Part shown: one piece after another, positions 14,846 through 22,388 of the stretch
How positions within the stretch are numbered: the stretch's first letter is position 1
How the letters are laid out: each line of letters starts with the position of its first letter
Assembly: GCA_964352855.1 (NCBI GenBank)
Contig: CAYGTR010000048.1
Location: forward strand, 1-22,633
Length of the DNA stretch: 22,633 nt
DNA from: Litorimonas sp964352855
GTDB taxonomy: Bacteria; Pseudomonadota; Alphaproteobacteria; Caulobacterales; Maricaulaceae
Direction: 5' to 3'
Notes under the pieces: generated by a model
Databases searched by the model: none
What the model was told of the DNA's origin: nothing
Seen by the model: the letters and a program-made list of their open reading frames with translations, nothing else
Position numbers and translations under genes: made by a program

Positions 14846-14863
14846 CCAAAAAGAAACTCTGTC

Positions 14864-16309
14864 TTAATTCGTAAAGCAAACGCGATTGGTGAGACCAGAC
14901 TCAGTTTGACCCGTATCATAGCATCTTCTTGTCGCCGGTTTGTACGGTGCACGAATTGACCCTTGCACCCGCCTTTGCTCACCTGCTTTCGCCAACTCAT
15001 CCCAAATAGTTGGCGGAGGCGGGTTAGCAGCTGCATAAGCCTCTTCTGCCATCCGTTTTGCGTGGAGCGCTTTCCCATCATAAAATATATTTACAGGTGT
15101 TTCGTCACACATAGACTGAGCCCATTTGTCGGGTGTTTGCTTCAAAAGGCGATAATACTCTCGCTCGCCCGGTGTTCCTGCACTGCGCCGACCAAAGTTT
15201 ACATCGCCGTGCGCAATGCCCCAAAGGATTGAGCATCCTTCAGTTACTGTAATACGCGCTTCATTCGGAGCGACTTTATCTAGCCTTGAACGAACGTGGT
15301 TTGACCATACATACTGCGATATTTCATACGAACGAAGGCGCTTGCGGGCTACGAACGGATCTTCCACTGCGTCAAAATTATCTAAAGGCTGTTGTATGGC
15401 CCATTCCTGCACAGCGTCAGGAATTTCTGGTTGAGGGTGACCGTTTTCCACCCTCGAGACATAAAATTTCATCCATTCTGCTGCGTCCTCTGGCAATGGG
15501 CGAGTCGGTGAATGTTCACCCGAAGTCGTACGAGATACAAGGCTATAGGTGATATCATAGGCATCTAGGCCAGCAATTCGCTGTGCGATTGTCCGATTTT
15601 CATACGCGTTCTGCTTTTTCTTTTCCCGTTCAATGAAAGCTTCATAAAAAGGGACACCTGCTTTGGGCATAACGCCGCACGCCTTACCCGGTGTGGGGTC
15701 GCCAACACTGGTCATATATTTGTTAAGCGCATACCCCCAGCTTGAATGTGAGGCCATCTCAGGAGGCAATTTGCTAATTTTATAGGTTGTATAACTAGCC
15801 AAGAGACCGCAGCCATCCATGTCAAAATTACCGCTGACCAAACCGAGTTCTTCAAGGGTTGGGAGAGCCGGATCATTCCCAAAACACGTCCCTAGGCTTT
15901 TCATGGCAAACTTAACTGCTTCCCGGGGTGGTCTCTCTTGAAATAGGTCTTTCAATGGCTTTTTATTGAACCCGTCCGTCCGATTTTTGGCGAGGGCTTT
16001 TTTAATCGACCCGCTGGACTTGAAGCCACAATTGCCTTCGGTTTTCTTATCAAAGCATTCCGAAAACCTATCTTGCTGGTTTACCCAGTTTGGAAGCTTG
16101 CGGACTTCGGAAAAGCCGTAAGCATGCCAATACCAAATGTATAATTCATGCGAGTATCTATCAAGCAAACCGCCATAAAGCGGCGACTTGTTCCACATCA
16201 TGCAGGTCGAACTGTCGAGTGAACTTCTTGTTTGGGTTTGCGTTTGCGCGTGTACCGAACCGAATAAAAGTAATGATGTTAAAAAGAATGAAAACAATCG
16301 CAAAAACAT
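14864..16309 (-). CDS. unrecognised secreted cysteine-rich protein, 481 aa
   Basis: I do not recognise this protein. It has an N-terminal signal peptide (MFLRLFSFFLTSLLLFGSVHA, likely cut at A21), then a short QTQTQT run and a 450-residue mature part without further membrane segments. Ten cysteines follow (C36, C85, C94, C142, C167, C211, C359, C401, C463, C478), suggesting disulfides in the periplasm or outside. Aromatic-rich segments include YIWYWHAYGF (57-66). A basic C-terminal part follows a Pro run (429-433). AAGGA lies 8 bases before the ATG. The gene stands alone, bracketed by gene-poor DNA and by two copies of a terminator-like repeat, which may mean it was inserted beside rplS. Function is unknown. 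Confidence 0.7.
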   Translation of the reverse strand: MFLRLFSFFLTSLLLFGSVHAQTQTQTRSSLDSSTCMMWNKSPLYGGLLDRYSHELYIWYWHAYGFSEVRKLPNWVNQQDRFSECFDKKTEGNCGFKSSGSIKKALAKNRTDGFNKKPLKDLFQERPPREAVKFAMKSLGTCFGNDPALPTLEELGLVSGNFDMDGCGLLASYTTYKISKLPPEMASHSSWGYALNKYMTSVGDPTPGKACGVMPKAGVPFYEAFIEREKKKQNAYENRTIAQRIAGLDAYDITYSLVSRTTSGEHSPTRPLPEDAAEWMKFYVSRVENGHPQPEIPDAVQEWAIQQPLDNFDAVEDPFVARKRLRSYEISQYVWSNHVRSRLDKVAPNEARITVTEGCSILWGIAHGDVNFGRRSAGTPGEREYYRLLKQTPDKWAQSMCDETPVNIFYDGKALHAKRMAEEAYAAANPPPPTIWDELAKAGEQRRVQGSIRAPYKPATRRCYDTGQTESGLTNRVCFTN

Positions 16310-16530
16310 ATTTGAAATCCTTACTTTAATTCCAAAGAGAAAAGAGAATAAATAATTTCAGGTCCAGCATATTGGGTTCTCTCAATAAAGGTATTGCTTA
16401 ATTTTTCGCGAGTAAAGTAAAAAAATTGGTTTGGATTTTGTCGGCACCCCCATTTTGTTTACACAAGATGAGGCTTAAAAATAAAATTTCAGATCCTAAT
16501 AAGCCCTCTGGGCAGTCTCAAATAGAATAA

Positions 16531-16725
16531 AATCAAAGCCGAAAGGGCGTTTTTTTATGGTTAGTTTTTTACAAAAGGCAAGGAGCAGATCAGGCAAAAT
16601 ACGCCCAAAAACGGCCGCTGGTAATGTTTGCCAATACGGCAGAATTAGCCGAATGCCAAACACTCGTTTTAAGTAACTTATCCCAGAAAGCGGACACGGC
16701 ATTAACGCGCTTGTATAATCATTAG
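16531..16725 (+). pseudogene. possible coding remnant (plus strand)
   Basis: An open frame from 16531 to the TAG at 16725 with no good start codon near its beginning. The product composition is protein-like from codon 13 on (YKRQGADQAKYAQKRPLVMF, then ANTAELAECQTLVLSNLS). The first ATG, at 16624, would leave 33 residues and has no SD. It looks like the 3' remainder of a gene that lost its start. It overlaps repeat copy B. I cannot assign a family. Confidence 0.25.
16542..16562 (+). repeat. terminator-adjacent repeat, copy B (degenerate)
   Basis: AAAGGGCG followed by T7 and ATGGTT, matching copy A at 14575-14596 except for one substitution and one deletion. Its hairpin is weak: GCC (16538-16540) pairs with GGC (16546-16548), with one mismatch before further A-T pairs. 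There is no plus-strand gene upstream for it to terminate, so it reads as a degenerate duplicate. Confidence 0.4.
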
Positions 16726-16814
16726 TAAAGCCCCTTGTAGCAAAGCGCATTCTGTGAATTATGTAAATCTAGGTCAAAACTAAGTATTCGTGACAAGTCA
16801 CTATTTTGATTAAG

Positions 16815-17174
16815 TTACTTCAAAAAGCTCATTAAAATCCCAAAACCAGCAATGCCCGCTAAGACTAAAACCGTATTAAAAAAAGCAACTGCCGCCGCTA
16901 CACCTTTAGAATTTCCAAAACCATGTCGTGAGAAACTGTACATTTGCCAAGGAAAAACAAAGATTAAAGAGATCGTGACAAAAAATATAATTGCATTGGC
17001 CCAAGTAGTTTCGCTCCCAAACTTCTCTAAAACGACACCAATTGGAATGACGAAAAGGAAAAGTGTTGAGACTAGATAAAGGCCGACACCCACAGCCTGA
17101 GTGAGATTTGAATTCTTACGAAAAATTCGATGAGAAATATGAAACAAGACCCCCAAACCAAGTGCTCTTGTCAT
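16815..17174 (-). CDS. small integral membrane protein of unknown function
   Basis: I do not recognise this protein. From ATG 17174 it has 119 residues and three to four hydrophobic helices: about 28-51 (QAVGVGLYLVSTLFLFVIP), 60-80, and 90-116, joined by short basic loops (ISHRIFRKN, YSFSRHGFGNSKG). The start overlaps the stop of the upstream gene as TAATG (17172-17176 region), pointing to coupled translation; a TTG at 17186 is the longer alternative. The pair, a secreted protein followed by a membrane protein, may act together. No homologous family comes to mind. Confidence 0.62.
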   Translation of the reverse strand: MTRALGLGVLFHISHRIFRKNSNLTQAVGVGLYLVSTLFLFVIPIGVVLEKFGSETTWANAIIFFVTISLIFVFPWQMYSFSRHGFGNSKGVAAAVAFFNTVLVLAGIAGFGILMSFLK

Positions 17175-17716
17175 TAGGGCTGACAATCAAGATGCAATTC
17201 TTGAACTGTGTCTTTTGTAGCGTTCAGGAATACCCACAACCAACACGCCTCATTTGTTATCGATAAGTATTCCAAAAGTGCGGGCTTATCTAAACTCGCA
17301 GGCCATATCTTTGTTTTGCCTAGATGTGCATATATATCTTCTATTTGTTGGTTAGGGCAAACATCATCAAACAAACACATGGATGTTGATTTCGTGTCCA
17401 TACCTTCGAGTTTTCCATCATAAAAATAAATCGATGTGTTATCATATTCCCATGTTTCGCAAACTATATCATCCTTGCACATCATGATTTCAGGTATGAT
17501 TTGATTTGGACTTCCCATTTTTGTTTTTATAATCTCAGAGGAAGTTACAAACCCAATCCCACCAATTTTAAAAGATTTCAGGTTCGAGGGAGTACTTTGA
17601 ACGATTTGAGATTTCTCATTCTCAATTGTCGTTGAATCAACGGACTGAAAAGCTGAGAGTGATAGGAATACAATTCCTATAGTGAGGTTTGCGAAAGTAT
17701 GTTTCATATCAATCAT
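17174..17716 (-). CDS. unrecognised secreted protein, 180 aa
   Basis: A 180-residue protein with a signal-like N-terminus (MIDMKHTFANLTIGIVFLSLSAF, hydrophobic core 10-22). The mature part begins with a polar stretch, then KIGGIGFVTSSEIIKTKMGSP (about 50-70) and ETWEYDNTSIYFYDGKLEGM (87-106). This pattern, a gatekeeping turn followed by Y/W-rich strands, recalls small lipoprotein-type or SmpA-like folds, but that is a loose impression. Six cysteines are present: C80, C85, C114, C120, C158 and C178. M4 (17707) is an alternative start with a better signal peptide n-region. It is coupled to the following membrane protein gene. Function is unknown. Confidence 0.6.
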   Translation of the reverse strand: MIDMKHTFANLTIGIVFLSLSAFQSVDSTTIENEKSQIVQSTPSNLKSFKIGGIGFVTSSEIIKTKMGSPNQIIPEIMMCKDDIVCETWEYDNTSIYFYDGKLEGMDTKSTSMCLFDDVCPNQQIEDIYAHLGKTKIWPASLDKPALLEYLSITNEACWLWVFLNATKDTVQELHLDCQP

Positions 17717-17968
17717 ACTACGCCACGAGTTGATAAATATAAAGCATGTTGCTCAAAGATCAGTTGCCGCTGCATCGGTAAGCTATACTCATTGTCCTAA
17801 ATTCGCTTCAAAACGGCCTCTCATAATACCCGCCGAAGCCTCCACAACAAATCACATAGAGTTTTTGGTAGGTTCAAACCAAGCGCCTTCTGTCTTTAAT
17901 CCGCGCTTGAGCACCCTTTTAATAAGTAAAAACCTGCTTGCTAAAAAACCAACTCCCCAAATAGTAAC

Positions 17969-18214
17969 TTAAGCCTTCTTGGCCTGTATAATATGACCAT
18001 CAATAAGTTTTTCTCCGAGGAGCTTCATTGCTTCAACGCGGTGTAACCCTTCTTGAAGGACGTAGCGGTCTTTGCCTAATCTGACATAAATCGGACTTTT
18101 CAGGCCATTTTCGAGAATATCTTCGGCCAAAGGCTCTATTTTTTCAGGATCAAGTGTCTTCCGCTTGGCCGCAGGCACATAAATTTTATCAATCGGAATA
18201 TCGACGATGCGCAT
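17969..18214 (-). CDS. small ParB N-terminal-domain protein
   Basis: An 81-residue protein consisting almost wholly of a ParB/Srx N-terminal domain: IPIDKIYVP (6-14), PEKIEPLAEDILENGLKSPIYVR (23-45), and the nucleotide-binding-type motif LQEGLHRVEAMKLLGEK (53-69), where GLHR stands for the GERR-like motif. No DNA-binding or dimerisation domain follows, so it is not a chromosome-partitioning ParB. ParB-N domains bind or hydrolyse nucleotides (CTP in ParB, ATP in sulfiredoxin and SerK-type kinases); its activity here is unknown. It is divergent from the FAH-family gene. Confidence 0.75.
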   Translation of the reverse strand: MRIVDIPIDKIYVPAAKRKTLDPEKIEPLAEDILENGLKSPIYVRLGKDRYVLQEGLHRVEAMKLLGEKLIDGHIIQAKKA

Positions 18215-18289
18215 AATGACCTTTTATGTTACAATAAGACCTTGTTAAGTCAGGCGCGTGAGTCTGACAATGAAATTGAGTGTGGATTT

Positions 18290-18958
18290 ATGACAGATTT
18301 CGTCTTTCCCCCTGCCCCGCCGGTCTCACTGCCCGTTGCAGGACAAAACGCCCGCTTCCCTGTCAGGCGCATATATTGTGTAGGGAAAAACTATCTCGAC
18401 CACGTTGCTGAAATGGGCGGTGACGTGAAAGCCGCCAAAAACGGACGCGCAGAACCTGTCTTTTTTACGAAGGCGGCGGAGACTTTGGTTGAGAGCGACT
18501 CTAACATTCACTACCCCCCCAATACAGCTGATCTTCATCATGAAATCGAACTTGTGGTTGCTATGGGCCCAGACAGTATTTTTGGTTATGGCGTGGGTAT
18601 AGATATGACACGGCGTGATCTTCAAGCGACGGCGAAATCAAAAGGCGGCCCTTGGGCACGGGCAAAAAACTTTCATCAATCCGCGCCCTGCTCGGCCCTT
18701 ACGCCCGCGGCGTGTGTTAATCTGTCCAAAGCACATATCGTGCTCAGAAAGAATGGCGATATTGTCCAACACGCAGCCCTCTCGGATATGATTTGGGGTG
18801 TGGACGAAATTATCGCACATTTAAAATCAGATATGGACCTTCAAGCCGGTGACTTGATTTATACAGGCACACCTGCAGGTGTCGGCCCTGTGCGTATTGG
18901 CGACGAGCTTTCGGGCGGCGTTGAAGGTCTGGAGCGCATTACGGTTAGGTTTGTTTGA
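18290..18958 (+). CDS. fumarylacetoacetate hydrolase family protein (FAHD1-like)
   Basis: A 222-residue FAH-fold enzyme, the size of FAHD1-like acylpyruvases and fumarylpyruvate hydrolases. Motifs: VGKNYLDHVAEMG (31-43), metal-binding HHEIELVVAMG (83-93, E85 and E87), GIDMTRRDLQ (103-112, D105), and IYTGTPAGVGPV (190-201). A divalent metal (Mg or Mn) in the active site is expected. Such enzymes cleave C-C bonds in acylpyruvates or fumarylpyruvate; the substrate here is not decidable. ATG 18290 is chosen because its N-terminus fits the family; TTG 18242 would add 16 unconserved residues. The gene is monocistronic as far as visible. Confidence 0.88.
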   Translation: MTDFVFPPAPPVSLPVAGQNARFPVRRIYCVGKNYLDHVAEMGGDVKAAKNGRAEPVFFTKAAETLVESDSNIHYPPNTADLHHEIELVVAMGPDSIFGYGVGIDMTRRDLQATAKSKGGPWARAKNFHQSAPCSALTPAACVNLSKAHIVLRKNGDIVQHAALSDMIWGVDEIIAHLKSDMDLQAGDLIYTGTPAGVGPVRIGDELSGGVEGLERITVRFV

Positions 18959-18970
18959 TACTCAGTAGCT

Positions 18971-19474
18971 CTATTGGAAAACGGTTGGGCGAATATTTTC
19001 AGCCACACTCGCGGCTTCAAATACATTCGGATCATCAGACCCTTCATTCATCAGTTTTATCTCAATAGAATTTGTGACTTTTTGACCGCCAAGCGTACGG
19101 CCCAGATCATTCAGGTTTATACCGACACCGACAGATGTTCCGCTACGTCGATAGCCTCGTCCACTGCCTATACCCACGCCCACATTGGTTGATACGCCGG
19201 AGCGACGCGGTTGGTCCGCCGAGATATCACCCGTCAAGATGCGGAAGTGGGAATAGCCTTCGGCCAGTGCAATTTCGGCCGCACGTAAGAGCGCATAATC
19301 TTGGGCTTCTGCGCTGGAACGGCCCGTATAATTGACCCGAAAGCGGTCATTTTCTATTTTCGTAGCTTCAAAACCCAGACCATTACCTATAGCAGCTGGC
19401 CCATAAGCAGAGGGCCCAGTTGCACAAGCGACAAGAGACAAGGCGGCAAAAGTGGAGAGTAAAACCTGTTTCAT
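18971..19474 (-). CDS. CC0125/CC1285-family lipoprotein
   Basis: A 167-residue predicted lipoprotein. From ATG 19474 the signal peptide is short and typical, with lipobox LVAC and lipid cysteine C17, followed by ATGPSAYGP and the GFEATKIENDRFRVNYTGRSS segment (34-53). This pattern is characteristic of the CC0125/CC1285 lipoproteins of Caulobacter-like bacteria. A Gly-rich region with two GVGVGI-like stretches (about 98-118) precedes a C-terminal beta-like part ending near residue 141. The start is set by GGTGGAAAG 8 bases upstream; an upstream ATG at 19528 adds an improbable N-terminus. It is convergent with the FAHD1-like gene, 12 bases apart. Function is unknown. Confidence 0.82.
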   Translation of the reverse strand: MKQVLLSTFAALSLVACATGPSAYGPAAIGNGLGFEATKIENDRFRVNYTGRSSAEAQDYALLRAAEIALAEGYSHFRILTGDISADQPRRSGVSTNVGVGIGSGRGYRRSGTSVGVGINLNDLGRTLGGQKVTNSIEIKLMNEGSDDPNVFEAASVAENIRPTVFQ

Positions 19475-19584
19475 ATCTGTCTTTCCACCCATTTTTGGGT
19501 AATTATGAATGAATAACCTATTCATCATAGCAAAATTAAGCTGAGTATGACATTAACAATCACATTTTCACGCATTAGGGCAGA

Positions 19585-20013
19585 ATGCGAAACATAGAGA
19601 CTAAAATGACGGCTATAACGCTTGATAATATTCTGACCCCACTCGCCATTACGGTGATCATTGACCAGAAAGTACGCGATCCAGAACTGTCGGCCTTTAC
19701 GGAACAAGGCATAGGCCTCGCAGAGCTTTTTGAACTCACGGATGTTTCAGAGGATACGATAAAAGCGTGGTATAAAACTCATGCGCCTTTACTCAAAGAA
19801 AAGCTAATGACGAAGCGTCGTAATACGTTGGTTTTACGCGCACTGACACGGTTTACAGAAGATGTTCATATTGAAAATGTCTATGATGCCATGGTCGCCA
19901 TTTCGGTGAGTGATAAAGAATATCACATCGAAGAAAGCGACCTTATTCGCTCGGCGGCCTCCATTTGGGGCTTTGAACGTCCACCGATCAAGGTTGACTC
20001 ACGTCAGGACTGA
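19585..20013 (+). CDS. TerB-like protein, paralog 1
   Basis: A 142-residue soluble, mostly helical protein that resembles the TerB/DjlA-N type fold. The first helix region reads LAITVIIDQKVRDPELSAF (20-38). A second acidic motif, AISVSDKEYHIEESDLI (about 105-121), corresponds to the acidic metal-associated region of TerB-like domains. The tandem downstream gene codes for a clear paralog. ATG 19585 has AGGG 4 bases upstream; M8 (19606) is a shorter alternative. The 47-base distance to paralog 2 suggests one transcript. TerB domains are linked to membrane-damage and phage-defence islands, but many are housekeeping; role here is unknown. Confidence 0.65.
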   Translation: MRNIETKMTAITLDNILTPLAITVIIDQKVRDPELSAFTEQGIGLAELFELTDVSEDTIKAWYKTHAPLLKEKLMTKRRNTLVLRALTRFTEDVHIENVYDAMVAISVSDKEYHIEESDLIRSAASIWGFERPPIKVDSRQD

Positions 20014-20063
20014 TTCACTGTTAAGCTCTGGCTTTCATTGAATTTTATTGCAATAAACTTTGT

Positions 20064-20489
20064 ATGATACCTTTTCCGCATAGCGATTCATTATACTCAT
20101 CGGTCGTTGAGATTTTAGCTGTGACTGTCCTATTAGATATGAAGCAACGGGATCGGGAATTAATTGAATTCACACATGCAGGGGTTGTGCATAACCAATA
20201 TCTGCGACCAGAGAAAATTGTGACCCGTACGCAGCTGTTAAATTGGTTTCATACAAACGCGGACGAAATCAAAGACAAGCTGACGGCCAAAGATGCTTTG
20301 GCATATAAAACAAAATTACTGAGCCGTATTACTGATGCTGAACTGCAGAAGCGGGTATTAGCGTCCATTTTTACGATCGCCGTTTGCGATTACGATTTGC
20401 ACGATGAAGAAAGTTATTTCATCAAAGTTGCATTGGACGTCTGGAATACCGTGATGCCGACAGCGAATTGCTTGGAAGCCGTCGCGTAA
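20064..20489 (+). CDS. TerB-like protein, paralog 2
   Basis: A 141-residue protein paralogous to the gene just upstream: LAVTVLLDMKQRDRELIEF aligns with LAITVIIDQKVRDPELSAF in paralog 1, and TIAVCDYDLHDEESYFI aligns with AISVSDKEYHIEESDLI. Middle segments have diverged. It has no signal peptide or membrane helix. The start ATG 20064 has no clear SD, so expression may depend on translation of the first gene. A bidirectional terminator follows directly at 20491. Function is unknown; the duplication suggests a heteromeric or regulated pair. Confidence 0.65.
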   Translation: MIPFPHSDSLYSSVVEILAVTVLLDMKQRDRELIEFTHAGVVHNQYLRPEKIVTRTQLLNWFHTNADEIKDKLTAKDALAYKTKLLSRITDAELQKRVLASIFTIAVCDYDLHDEESYFIKVALDVWNTVMPTANCLEAVA

Positions 20490-20490
20490 A

Positions 20491-20513
20491 AAAAGCGCCG
20501 AAGCGCTTTTCTT
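20491..20513. terminator. bidirectional terminator between TerB-like paralog 2 and typA
   Basis: Perfect 8-bp stem AAAAGCGC / GCGCTTTT with loop CGAA. T-runs lie on both strands (TTTTCTTT on plus; seven T on minus from the A-run 20488-20494). It serves the TerB-like operon and the convergent typA. Confidence 0.85.
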
Positions 20514-20519
20514 TAATTT

Positions 20520-22388
20520 TTATTCAGCTTCCATCGCTTCGCGGCGACGGCTTTCTTTTTTCCGCTCATGTTCCAGCAGATAACGTTTGCGAATCCGGAT
20601 TGACTCCGGTGTGACTTCGACCAATTCATCATCATTTATGAATTCCAATGCATACTCCAATGTCACTTGGACAGGCGTCGTCAAGACGACAGCTTCGTCA
20701 GTCCCTGAGGCGCGCACATTGGTCAGCTGTTTACCCTTGAGCACATTTACGACCAAATCATTGTCACGGGCGTTGATACCGATAATCATCCCTTCGTAGA
20801 CTTCTTCAGCATGTCCGATGAACATTTTGCCACGCTCTTGCAGATTCCAAAGCGCAAATCCCGCCGCTTTGCCGGCACCGTTAGAAATAAGTACGCCTTT
20901 TGCACGACGACCAATATTTGATTTAGAGCGCGGCGCATAGCGATCAAAATTGTGATATAACAGACCTGTCCCAGAGGTCAGCGTCATGAATTCTGAGCGG
21001 AAGCCAATCAAGCCGCGCGTTGGAATTTCATAATCCAAGCGCACACGCCCTTGCCCATCCGGCACCATATCTTTGAGGTTACCTTTACGCTCACCCAGCT
21101 TTTCCATGATAGAGCCTTGGTGATCGGCTTCGACATCAACTGTCAAAGTCTCCCAAGGTTCGCAAAGCTCGCCGTCGATCTCTTTATTGATCACCTGAGG
21201 ACGGGAAATCGCAACTTCATATCCCTCGCGGCGCATATTTTCGATCAGAATAGAGAGATGAAGCTCGCCCCGACCGGAGACGCGGAACTTATCGGCTTCG
21301 TCCAATTGCTCTACACGCAGGGCCACATTGTGGATAAGCTCTTTCTGCAAGCGGTCATTAATATTGCGCGAGGTTACGTATTTACCTTCGCGACCCGCAA
21401 AAGGGCTGTCATTGACTTGGAAGGTCATAGAGATTGTTGGCTCATCCACTGAAAGAGCAGGCAAAAGCTCGACATGATCCGGATCACAAATCATGTCGGA
21501 AATGCCAAGCTTATCAATACCCGTGAAGCAGCAAATATCTCCCGCGGAGACTTCGTCCGTCTCAACGCGATCCAAGCCCATAAAGCCATAAAGCAAGAGC
21601 ACTTTGGCCTTGCGTTCTTTCCCGTCCGGCGTCGCAACGATTACTTGTTGGTTCTTTTTAATTTTCCCTCGCACAACGCGGCCAATCCCGATAACGCCTG
21701 TGTAGGAGTTATAATCAAGGGCGGAAACTTGTAGCTGAAGCGCTCCGTTAGGGTCTACATCAGGGACAGGCGCATTTTTAACAATGGCCTCAAACAAAGG
21801 CGTCATATCTTCGCCGACCGTATCTACCTCATGTGAAGCCCAACCATTGAGCGCGGAAGCATAAACAACAGGAAAGTCGAGCTGTTCATCCGTCGCGCCG
21901 AGACGGTCAAACAAATCAAATGTCTGGTCCACAGCCCAATCAGGACGTGCGCCATTTCGGTCAACTTTGTTAACGACAACGATAGGCTTAAGCCCTTGGG
22001 CCAATGCCTTCCGCGTCACGAATGTTGTTTGGGGCATCGGGCCTTCGACCGCATCAACCAGCAAAACAACGGAATCAACCATAGAGAGCACGCGCTCTAC
22101 CTCTCCGCCAAAGTCCGCATGCCCCGGTGTATCGACAATATTGATGCGCCAATCTGTGTCTTCGGTATCTTTCCAACGAATAGCAGTATTTTTCGCCAAG
22201 ATTGTGATGCCGCGCTCTTTCTCAATATCATTTGAGTCCATAACACGTTCTTCACGTTCACCACGCTCATCCAACGTACCGGATTGACGGAGGAGCTTGT
22301 CCACCAAGGTTGTTTTACCGTGGTCAACGTGAGCCACAATCGCCACATTGCGAAGGAATTTAATCGAGTCAGACATGAGGGTCGCCAT
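20520..22388 (-). CDS. typA: translational GTPase TypA/BipA
   Basis: BipA/TypA, a ribosome-binding translation GTPase with roles in stress and cold growth and ribosome assembly. It has 622 residues, normal length. GTPase motifs: G1 AHVDHGKTT (19-27), RGITILAKNTA (59-69), G3 DTPGHADFGG (86-95), G4 NKVD (140-143), G5 SALNG. EF-Tu-like domain 2 and EF-G-like domains follow, ending in a BipA-type basic tail (KRYLLEHERKKESRRRE). Both ATG 22388 and ATG 22376 (M5) are possible; family starts usually lie close to M5. Its gene ends at the shared terminator. Its promoter must lie in the 22389-22633 region. Confidence 0.97.
   Translation of the reverse strand: MATLMSDSIKFLRNVAIVAHVDHGKTTLVDKLLRQSGTLDERGEREERVMDSNDIEKERGITILAKNTAIRWKDTEDTDWRINIVDTPGHADFGGEVERVLSMVDSVVLLVDAVEGPMPQTTFVTRKALAQGLKPIVVVNKVDRNGARPDWAVDQTFDLFDRLGATDEQLDFPVVYASALNGWASHEVDTVGEDMTPLFEAIVKNAPVPDVDPNGALQLQVSALDYNSYTGVIGIGRVVRGKIKKNQQVIVATPDGKERKAKVLLLYGFMGLDRVETDEVSAGDICCFTGIDKLGISDMICDPDHVELLPALSVDEPTISMTFQVNDSPFAGREGKYVTSRNINDRLQKELIHNVALRVEQLDEADKFRVSGRGELHLSILIENMRREGYEVAISRPQVINKEIDGELCEPWETLTVDVEADHQGSIMEKLGERKGNLKDMVPDGQGRVRLDYEIPTRGLIGFRSEFMTLTSGTGLLYHNFDRYAPRSKSNIGRRAKGVLISNGAGKAAGFALWNLQERGKMFIGHAEEVYEGMIIGINARDNDLVVNVLKGKQLTNVRASGTDEAVVLTTPVQVTLEYALEFINDDELVEVTPESIRIRKRYLLEHERKKESRRREAMEAE

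Larger units (their letters stand above)
16310..16814. other. 505-bp gene-poor stretch
   Basis: No confident gene. The stretch is AT-rich and presumably holds the promoter of the 481-residue gene at its left end. It contains repeat copy B (16542-16562), a possible coding remnant (16531-16725), and nothing else I can identify. An open frame on the minus strand (16496-16750) is rejected as unlikely to be coding. Confidence 0.6.

Noticed and set aside
14767..15081. Minus-strand ORF overlapping the 481-residue gene
   Set aside because: Out-of-frame shadow; the 481-residue frame has a signal peptide and SD.
16496..16750. Minus-strand 84-codon ORF
   Set aside because: No SD or family signal, and it runs antisense to the more protein-like plus frame.
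17682..17972. Plus-strand 96-codon ORF between the secreted protein and ParB-N genes
   Set aside because: Overlaps the divergent start, has no recognisable domain and no SD; unlikely to be coding. The 252-bp gap shows nothing else I can identify.
18242..18289. TTG start for the FAHD1-like gene
   Set aside because: Adds 16 residues not in the family; ATG 18290 fits the normal N-terminus.
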